Source of the DNA: Bacteroidota bacterium
GTDB taxonomy: Bacteria; Bacteroidota; Bacteroidia; NS11-12g; UBA9320
NCBI GenBank assembly: GCA_003484585.1
Contig: DNBZ01000324.1
Location: 1-10,205 of the forward strand
Length of the DNA stretch: 10,205 nucleotides
Direction of reading: 5' to 3'
Shown here: positions 5,466-10,205 of the stretch, in pieces
Position numbering within the stretch: position 1 is the stretch's first letter
How the letters are laid out: each line of letters opens with the position of its first letter
The notes under the pieces: generated by a model
Database searches by the model: none
The model's input: only the letters and a program-made list of their open reading frames with translations
Told to the model about the DNA's origin: nothing
Made by a program: the position numbers and the translations under genes

Positions 5466-6437
5466 TTACTGAGCGTTTATCGTCCAATTGTATTCTTGGT
5501 ACGCCACGTTGTAATCCAAGGGTATTTGCGTATTCCTATACGTATTCAAATAGTCGATAATCGTTTGATTCTCTTTCACAAAATCTTCCTTGTACCACTT
5601 CATTATCATAGATACTGCTACTTCCTTAGCACTATCATCTACCTTCACAAAGATATCTGAATTGACCGCACTTTTGGCTTGCTTGGTCATTTGAGCATCT
5701 ACAGTAGATGGCAGATATGCCCTATTGATAATCGGAGGGCAACTCAAAGCTCCGCAAACCACCACAAAGTGTATGCGAGCATCATCAAACTCTTTTCGCA
5801 GTTTTACATTTTCTATTTGATCGAGAGTAAGCATTTCCCCAGCAACTTTATGCCTTTTCACCTTAAAAAATCCATCAATGTCTAGAGGAGATTTAGTAGG
5901 GTAATTATCTACCAGTGATTTAATGGTGAGTAGGTTATAGGCGTTAATGTAAAAAGCCTTGTATTCGCTAGAATTTCGTCTGCTCACCTTATGATTTTCA
6001 AATGCTGTAATCAGCTTATTAAGTTCCGTAGGCTTTGCTTTTATTTCAGTGTAGTTTACTTTTCCATTGAACACATTTTTCTGAAAGAATGCACTAGCCA
6101 AATTGAAGAAATACGGACTTGATCTACTTCCATCTTTTTGTGCTTGCTCATCAATCACAGGCACTTTTTTGATTTCTTTTTTTACTATAGACTTAAAAGG
6201 CTTAGGAGTAGATGTAACTTCTTTTATAGGAGTGCTTTCTTCACCTATAGAACCATCAGCAATTTCAGTATTTACATCCTCTATTACTTTGTTTTCATCA
6301 TCTTCACTTTTGGATAGAGCAGTTTCTGAGATTTCGGTGGTGTTGGCCTTTTCCTCAATATTACTTTTTGTATGGTTACAGCTCAAAAAAGTAAAAGTCG
6401 CTAAACATATCGTTAATTGTTTTATTATTTTTCTCAT
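5466..6437 (-). CDS. DUF547 domain lipoprotein
   Basis: The 323-residue protein starts with a lipoprotein signal peptide ending in FLSC, with Cys20 as the lipid site, so it should be anchored in the cell envelope. Residues 21 to about 105 are an acidic, Ser/Thr/Glu-rich linker. The C-terminal two thirds match DUF547: the block YKAFYINAYNLLTI (about 158-171), HFVVVCGALSCPPI (about 222-235) with a conserved Cys-X4-Cys, and the final YNWTIN. DUF547 occurs widely in bacterial envelope proteins and in plants; its biochemical function is not known to me. The gene is transcribed away from the FAD oxidoreductase gene across an 86-nt divergent region and probably leads the GH113 gene. Shared regulation with the redox operon is plausible but unproven. 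Confidence 0.9.
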   Translation of the reverse strand: MRKIIKQLTICLATFTFLSCNHTKSNIEEKANTTEISETALSKSEDDENKVIEDVNTEIADGSIGEESTPIKEVTSTPKPFKSIVKKEIKKVPVIDEQAQKDGSRSSPYFFNLASAFFQKNVFNGKVNYTEIKAKPTELNKLITAFENHKVSRRNSSEYKAFYINAYNLLTIKSLVDNYPTKSPLDIDGFFKVKRHKVAGEMLTLDQIENVKLRKEFDDARIHFVVVCGALSCPPIINRAYLPSTVDAQMTKQAKSAVNSDIFVKVDDSAKEVAVSMIMKWYKEDFVKENQTIIDYLNTYRNTQIPLDYNVAYQEYNWTINAQ

Positions 6438-6445
6438 GATTGTGT

Positions 6446-6462
6446 GTTTCTTGCCAAGAAAC
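6446..6462. promoter_or_regulatory. Perfect 17-bp palindrome GTTTCTTGCCAAGAAAC, candidate operator
   Basis: Two 8-bp arms (6446-6453 and 6455-6462) are perfect inverted repeats around one central base, in the gap between two divergent genes. It overlaps the candidate -7 box of the DUF547 gene and lies about 40 nt upstream of the -7 box of the oxidoreductase gene. That position suits a regulator that represses one side and activates or represses the other. The regulator is not in the window. Confidence 0.5.
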
Positions 6463-6465
6463 TTA
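6458..6465 (-). promoter_or_regulatory. Candidate -7 box (TAAGTTTC) of the DUF547 gene
   Basis: On the minus strand TAAGTTTC differs from the Bacteroidota -7 consensus TAnnTTTG only at the last base. It is about 20 nt before the ATG at 6437 and overlaps the palindrome at 6446-6462. I see no clear -33 element, so this is tentative. Confidence 0.3.
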
Positions 6466-6500
6466 AACGAAATTAAGTCAGTATTAGGTCTATAATCGTA

Positions 6501-6508
6501 TAACTTTG
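6501..6508 (+). promoter_or_regulatory. -7 box (TAACTTTG) of the oxidoreductase operon
   Basis: TAACTTTG is an exact match to the Bacteroidota -7 consensus TAnnTTTG, 15 nt before the ATG at 6524, implying a very short leader. A GGAGAA (6508-6513) sits at ribosome-binding distance, but it would overlap the promoter and be only partly transcribed. A clear -33 TTG is not seen. Confidence 0.5.
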
Positions 6509-6523
6509 GAGAACTTACACTAG

Positions 6524-7840
6524 ATGGGGAATAGGAAGCACGCAGTAATTATAGGGAATGGAATAGCAGGAGTTACTGCGGCACGACATATTCGAAAAAA
6601 TTCAGATATGGAGATTACCATTATATCTTCTGAGACTAAGCACTTTTTTTCTAGAACAGCTCTTATGTATATCTACATGGGGCACATGAAGTATGAGCAT
6701 ACTAAACCGTATGAGGATAGTTTTTGGAAGAAAAATAGAATAGAACTATTGCAGGAATATGTTACCGATATAGACACAGATCAGAAAAAAGTAGCACTTC
6801 AGTCTGGCGATGCTCTCCGATATGATTCGCTGATTATAGCTACAGGCAGTAAGCCCAATAAATTTGGCTGGCCAGGTCAGGATCTACCTCAAGTGCAGGG
6901 ACTATACTCCAAACAAGATTTAGACAAACTGGAAAAGAAAGCACCTAATAATGCTGTCTGCAAAAGAGCAGTAATAGTAGGTGGAGGACTCATAGGAATA
7001 GAAATGGCAGAGATGCTGCTATCTAGAAATATCCCGATTACCTTTCTTATTCGTGAAGATAGTTTCTGGGATGGCGTGCTACCTCAGGGAGATAGTGAGC
7101 TTATTACGCGGCACATATTTAAACACCATGTGGACATAAGACTAGCTACTAATCTGAAAGAAATACATGCAGATGCCAGTGGTAATGTAAAATCAATAAC
7201 CCTAGCAGAAACGGGCGAAGAAATACAATGTGATGTAGTAGGACTAACTGCAGGAGTATCTCCTAACATTGATTTTCTGAAAGATACATCTATAGAGACA
7301 AAGCATGGCGTATTGGTAAACAGGCAATTAGAAACAAACATTCCGGATGTATACGCCATAGGAGATTGTGCGGAGCAACACGAAGGCATAGGAAACAGAA
7401 GGCCTATAGAGGCGGTGTGGTATACAGGGAGAATGATGGGAGAGGCCGTGGCACAGACAATCTGCGGCCATAGGCGAGAATACAATCCGGGTCATTGGTT
7501 TAACTCTGCTAAGTTTTTGGATATAGAGTACCAAACGTACGGATGGGTATTTGCGGCACCTAGAGATGGAGAAACGCACTTTCACTGGAGGCACGCAGAT
7601 GACGACAAGTGTATTACGATATCCTATGATAAGAGCACGAGACTATTTATAGGAATCAATACTTTTGGAATACGATTGAGGCACGAAACCATGGATAGGT
7701 GGCTTACCGAGCAGAGAGATGTAGACTATGTTTTGCAGCATCTAAAGGAAGCCAATTTTGATCCTGAGTTTTATAGGCACTACGAAAAAGAAATTTTAAA
7801 TTCATTCACGAGTCAAACCAACCAAATTACAAACGCATAA
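6524..7840 (+). CDS. FAD-dependent NAD(P)H oxidoreductase (pyridine nucleotide-disulfide oxidoreductase family)
   Basis: The 438-residue protein has the two-dinucleotide-fold layout of rubredoxin-reductase and NirB-like flavoenzymes. The FAD site is seen as GNGIAG (11-16), ATGSKP (106-111) and the late VYAIGDCAE motif (276-284, Asp281). The NAD(P)H site is GGGLIG (153-158). There is no redox-active CX4C disulfide motif in the FAD fold, so it is not a thioredoxin or glutathione reductase. A C-terminal region of about 110 residues begins near the WFNSAKFLDIEYQTYG segment (315-330). It is cytoplasmic, without a signal sequence. The membrane polyferredoxin gene starts 1 nt after its stop, so electrons probably pass from NAD(P)H through this flavoprotein to that partner. 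The substrate or final acceptor is unknown. Confidence 0.88.
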   Translation: MGNRKHAVIIGNGIAGVTAARHIRKNSDMEITIISSETKHFFSRTALMYIYMGHMKYEHTKPYEDSFWKKNRIELLQEYVTDIDTDQKKVALQSGDALRYDSLIIATGSKPNKFGWPGQDLPQVQGLYSKQDLDKLEKKAPNNAVCKRAVIVGGGLIGIEMAEMLLSRNIPITFLIREDSFWDGVLPQGDSELITRHIFKHHVDIRLATNLKEIHADASGNVKSITLAETGEEIQCDVVGLTAGVSPNIDFLKDTSIETKHGVLVNRQLETNIPDVYAIGDCAEQHEGIGNRRPIEAVWYTGRMMGEAVAQTICGHRREYNPGHWFNSAKFLDIEYQTYGWVFAAPRDGETHFHWRHADDDKCITISYDKSTRLFIGINTFGIRLRHETMDRWLTEQRDVDYVLQHLKEANFDPEFYRHYEKEILNSFTSQTNQITNA

Positions 7841-7841
7841 A

Positions 7842-9434
7842 ATGAGTGAAACGCCACAACCGAGTATGTCACTGGCCAGTCCAGATACCTATTCACTATC
7901 CAATAAACAGAAATTAGCCTTATCTCTGGGCACTATAGGTTTACTCATACTTGTTTTAGCTTTTGCTAATTTTGGTTTGAGTGCCAATATTTGGGTGCTA
8001 GCATTAGCTCTGGGTCTTATCTCTACAGGAGTCGTGCTCTATGCTAGAGCGGCTTATTTAGATAAAATACCGGGCATTAAAAATGATGGAGTTTGGTATA
8101 AGTCTATTTCCTCTCGTGGTATTTTGGGCTGGCTCACAGGTGTAGTTCTTACCTCGTTTTATATCGTATTATATTTTTATCCAAATCTACTAGGACTAGG
8201 AGTTGATGGAGCTGCTAACACAGGACTTATAGCACTATTTGATCCTTTGAGCCAACTTTTGAGTGGCAGAGATGCGAGTCAGTGGTTTGTTTATGGCACG
8301 TTATATACCGTTGCTATTTTGGCATTTGGATATAAGTTTATGTTGAAATATAAACACAATAAGTACCAGCAATTGAGAACAGGTTCAGTTATGTTTTTTC
8401 AATTGGGATTTGCTTTTCTTATTCCTGAGTTTATGTATCGTTTGAACTCAGATTTGCCCTACTACGACCTCAAAAGTATGTGGCCGCTTAACTATTATAT
8501 ATTTGATGAATGGTCGGTAAAAGCATTTTTATCAAGTGGTAATATTGGACTAGGACTTATCATTTTTGGTATTGTCTCTGTCTTTGTAATCTCGCCTATT
8601 TTAACCTATAAATATGGTAAACGATGGTACTGCTCTTGGGTATGTGGCTGCGGAGGACTAGCCGAGACTGCAGGAGATGCTTTCAGACAATTGAGTGATA
8701 AGTCTACCGGAGCTTGGAAACTGGAAAGATGGCTCATACACACCGTCTTAGTCTTTTCTGTGCTTATGACTACCGCTGTGATTTACACGTACTTAGGCTA
8801 CGATAGCAATAATTTTTGGTTGACTAAGGATCTGTTTATTAAACTGGTTATTGGGTTTCTTACACTCGTGTTTGCTGTCATTATTATTTTCAAACACAAA
8901 GAGCTAGGCAAAGATGCTAAGTATGGAGCCATTGGTTATTTCGTACTTCTTGTAGCACTTTTGGTTATGCATTTTACAGGTACTACAGAAGAAGTTTTTT
9001 ATATAAAAGCAAGCTCGCTTCGTGCGGCATATGGTCTGTACATTGGGTCTATATTTTCAGGAGTTATCGGGACGGGGTTTTATCCTATTTTAGGGAATAG
9101 AGCTTGGTGTCGTTTTGGATGTCCTATGGCAGCTGTACTTGGTTTTCAGCAGCGAATGTTTTCTAAGTTTAGAATAACAACCAATGGAGGCCAGTGCATC
9201 TCATGTGGCAACTGCTCTACCTACTGTGAGATGGGAATAGACGTGCGTGCTTACGCTCAAAAAGGAGAAAACATAGTACGGTCTAGTTGTGTGGGGTGTG
9301 GAATATGTGCTGCGGTATGTCCTCGTGGAGTTCTCAAATTAGAAAATGGAGCTTTAGAAGGTAGAATTAATTCTAATGACATTTTGTTGGGGAATGATAC
9401 CGAACTTCGCGATTTGATTAATAAACAGAAATAA
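7842..9434 (+). CDS. Multispanning membrane polyferredoxin (NapH/NosR-like 4Fe-4S protein)
   Basis: The 530-residue protein has a polar N-terminus of about 24 residues and roughly nine hydrophobic segments (for example 24-44, 49-68, 92-113, 148-167, 232-254, 297-318, 328-350, 359-378). It carries two juxtamembrane Cys motifs, RWYCSWVCGCGG (Cys264, 268, 270) and AWCRFGCP (Cys423, 427). Two ferredoxin-type clusters follow: Cys452/455/458/462, which lacks the usual Pro after the last Cys, and Cys483/486/489/493, which has it. This layout is that of NapH, NosR and CcoG-type electron-transfer proteins of the inner membrane. It has no periplasmic FMN domain like that of NosR. Adjacent to the flavoenzyme, it likely receives electrons from NAD(P)H and passes them to an unidentified quinone, periplasmic or membrane acceptor. 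Confidence 0.87.
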   Translation: MSETPQPSMSLASPDTYSLSNKQKLALSLGTIGLLILVLAFANFGLSANIWVLALALGLISTGVVLYARAAYLDKIPGIKNDGVWYKSISSRGILGWLTGVVLTSFYIVLYFYPNLLGLGVDGAANTGLIALFDPLSQLLSGRDASQWFVYGTLYTVAILAFGYKFMLKYKHNKYQQLRTGSVMFFQLGFAFLIPEFMYRLNSDLPYYDLKSMWPLNYYIFDEWSVKAFLSSGNIGLGLIIFGIVSVFVISPILTYKYGKRWYCSWVCGCGGLAETAGDAFRQLSDKSTGAWKLERWLIHTVLVFSVLMTTAVIYTYLGYDSNNFWLTKDLFIKLVIGFLTLVFAVIIIFKHKELGKDAKYGAIGYFVLLVALLVMHFTGTTEEVFYIKASSLRAAYGLYIGSIFSGVIGTGFYPILGNRAWCRFGCPMAAVLGFQQRMFSKFRITTNGGQCISCGNCSTYCEMGIDVRAYAQKGENIVRSSCVGCGICAAVCPRGVLKLENGALEGRINSNDILLGNDTELRDLINKQK

Positions 9435-9451
9435 GAACGTTAAGACTAGAA

Positions 9452-9928
9452 GTGCAATTATTTATCATCCTTTTTCTGTCCGTACTGTGTCTCACTCCTA
9501 ATGGAGAGAAGCACTATTCTAAGGTGTATTATGCCGATGGAAATATAGCATGTGAAGGTTGGGTGCAGGACTCTAAAAAAGTAGATTTCTGGATATTTTA
9601 CCATGCCAATGGTCAAGTGAAGAATAAGGGGCATTATGCCTTAGGCTATCGAGAAAAGTATTGGCATCATTATACAAATAATGGGTCACTAGAAAGTGAA
9701 GGACATTATCTGAAAGGGAAAAAGAATAACTGGTGGTCCTACTACAATAGTACGGGTGAGGTGATACACAAATGTCAACTTCACAATGATGTTAAGAATG
9801 GCTATTGTCTGCATTTCAAAGGCAATGAGATAGTAAAAGCGTCGAGATATAGTGAAGGTAAAAAACAACAAGAATGGACAGATTACACGGTATTCACAAG
9901 AGAAAATAATCTGCTAAACCTACGATGA
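9452..9928 (+). CDS. Secreted MORN-repeat protein
   Basis: The 158-residue protein is given a GTG start at 9452: no ATG lies nearby in frame and the start directly precedes a hydrophobic signal-like segment (residues 2-14). The rest consists of MORN-2 type repeats with an exact 24-residue period: the glycines of the D/N-G turn fall at 30, 54, 78 and 102, and aromatic or paired positions at 47, 71, 95 and 119, with a degenerate fifth unit to about 145. Such repeats are common in Bacteroidota envelope and secreted proteins and usually mediate binding; no enzyme motif is seen. It starts 17 nt after the polyferredoxin stop and overlaps the next gene by 4 nt (ATGA), so it belongs to this operon. 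The specific role is unknown. Confidence 0.75.
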   Translation: MQLFIILFLSVLCLTPNGEKHYSKVYYADGNIACEGWVQDSKKVDFWIFYHANGQVKNKGHYALGYREKYWHHYTNNGSLESEGHYLKGKKNNWWSYYNSTGEVIHKCQLHNDVKNGYCLHFKGNEIVKASRYSEGKKQQEWTDYTVFTRENNLLNLR

Positions 9929-10205
9929 TCAAAGTAATTATACCTGCGTATAACGAAGAGGAGTCTATCTCCAAAGTACTAAACGATATCCCTAGTCTAG
10001 TAGATGAGGTAATCGTGGTAAATAATGGATCTACCGATGCCACTGCTCAGCGTGCCAAAGATGCGGGAGCCACAGTGATAAGCGAGCCTAGACGTGGGTA
10101 TGGATATGCTTGCTTAGCGGGTATGGAGCACATAGCTAGTTGCTCAGCATTGCCAGATATTGTAGTATTCTTAGATGGTGATTACAGTGATTACCCAGAA
10201 GAGCT
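9925..10205 (+). CDS. Family 2 glycosyltransferase, DPM/DPG-synthase-like (3' end outside window)
   Basis: Only the first 93 codons are inside the window. They form the N-terminal nucleotide-sugar domain of a GT-A family 2 enzyme: PAYNEE (7-12), NNGSTD (33-38), the RRGYGYACLAGM segment (56-67) and FLDGDYSDYPEE (82-93) with the metal-binding Asp84-Gly-Asp86. The RGYGYACLAG and DGDYSDYPEE motifs match dolichyl- or polyprenyl-phosphate sugar synthase-like proteins that are frequent in Flavobacteriales and usually about 230 residues long. It is not of the TIGR04283 arsenosugar glycosyltransferase type, which has a GGSTDGT and a HADT motif. The ATG overlaps the MORN gene stop (ATGA), indicating coupling. 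Donor and acceptor are unknown. Confidence 0.9.
   Translation, partial: MIKVIIPAYNEEESISKVLNDIPSLVDEVIVVNNGSTDATAQRAKDAGATVISEPRRGYGYACLAGMEHIASCSALPDIVVFLDGDYSDYPEE

Noticed and set aside
6103..6495. Plus-strand open frame antisense to the DUF547 gene and entering the divergent region
   Set aside because: The hydrophobic, Ser-rich translation mirrors the acidic linker of the lipoprotein on the other strand. It has no promoter of its own.
7084..7594. Minus-strand open frames inside the FAD oxidoreductase gene
   Set aside because: They are Cys/Ser-rich antisense translations of a gene whose motifs are clear.
9925..10205. TIGR04283-type arsenosugar glycosyltransferase
   Set aside because: The partial protein has NNGSTD and FLDGDYSDYPEE motifs of the polyprenyl-phosphate sugar synthase type, not the DGGSTDGT and HADT motifs I associate with TIGR04283.

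Overview
The window looks like a chromosome segment of a low-GC marine Bacteroidota, probably Flavobacteriales. Three things point there: genes without strong Shine-Dalgarno sequences, Bacteroidota-type -7 boxes (TAnnTTTG) upstream of two genes, and protein families typical of the phylum (DUF547 lipoprotein, GH113 hydrolase, arsenosugar cluster, MORN-repeat protein). Ile ATA and Arg AGA codons are common. I see no rRNA, tRNA, CRISPR or IS element. This assignment rests on reading the sequence, not on a database search.

Region 1 (1-3523, + strand) is a tightly packed arsenosugar operon: arsS (5' end outside the window), a rhodanese-like protein, a TIGR04282/DUF2064 sugar-activating or glycosyl-transferring enzyme, a purine nucleoside phosphorylase (PNP), and arsM. 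Gaps are 2-3 nt or the genes overlap by 1-4 nt. The gene set reads as a route from arsenite to ribose-based arsenosugars. ArsM would methylate arsenite. ArsS would transfer the 5'-deoxyadenosyl group of SAM to dimethylarsenite. The phosphorylase would remove adenine, leaving an arsenical ribose-1-phosphate, and the DUF2064 enzyme could activate or transfer that sugar. The rhodanese role is open.

Region 2 (3524-4367) is sparse. It holds one small minus-strand gene of unknown function (3677-4078) with a candidate promoter framed by a palindrome, and a strong AT-rich inverted repeat at 4232-4260.

Region 3 (4368-6437, - strand) encodes a DUF547 lipoprotein followed by a probably exported GH113-like glycoside hydrolase. 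A GC-rich hairpin lies in the short gap between them.

Region 4 (6438-10205) begins with a divergent promoter region carrying a perfect 17-bp palindrome and a consensus -7 box. It continues into a + strand operon: an FAD/NAD(P)H oxidoreductase, a multispanning polyferredoxin of the NapH/NosR type, a secreted MORN-repeat protein and a GT2 glycosyltransferase cut by the window end. The first two genes look like an electron-transfer pair from NAD(P)H into or across the inner membrane. Whether this module serves the arsenosugar pathway is the most interesting open question here.
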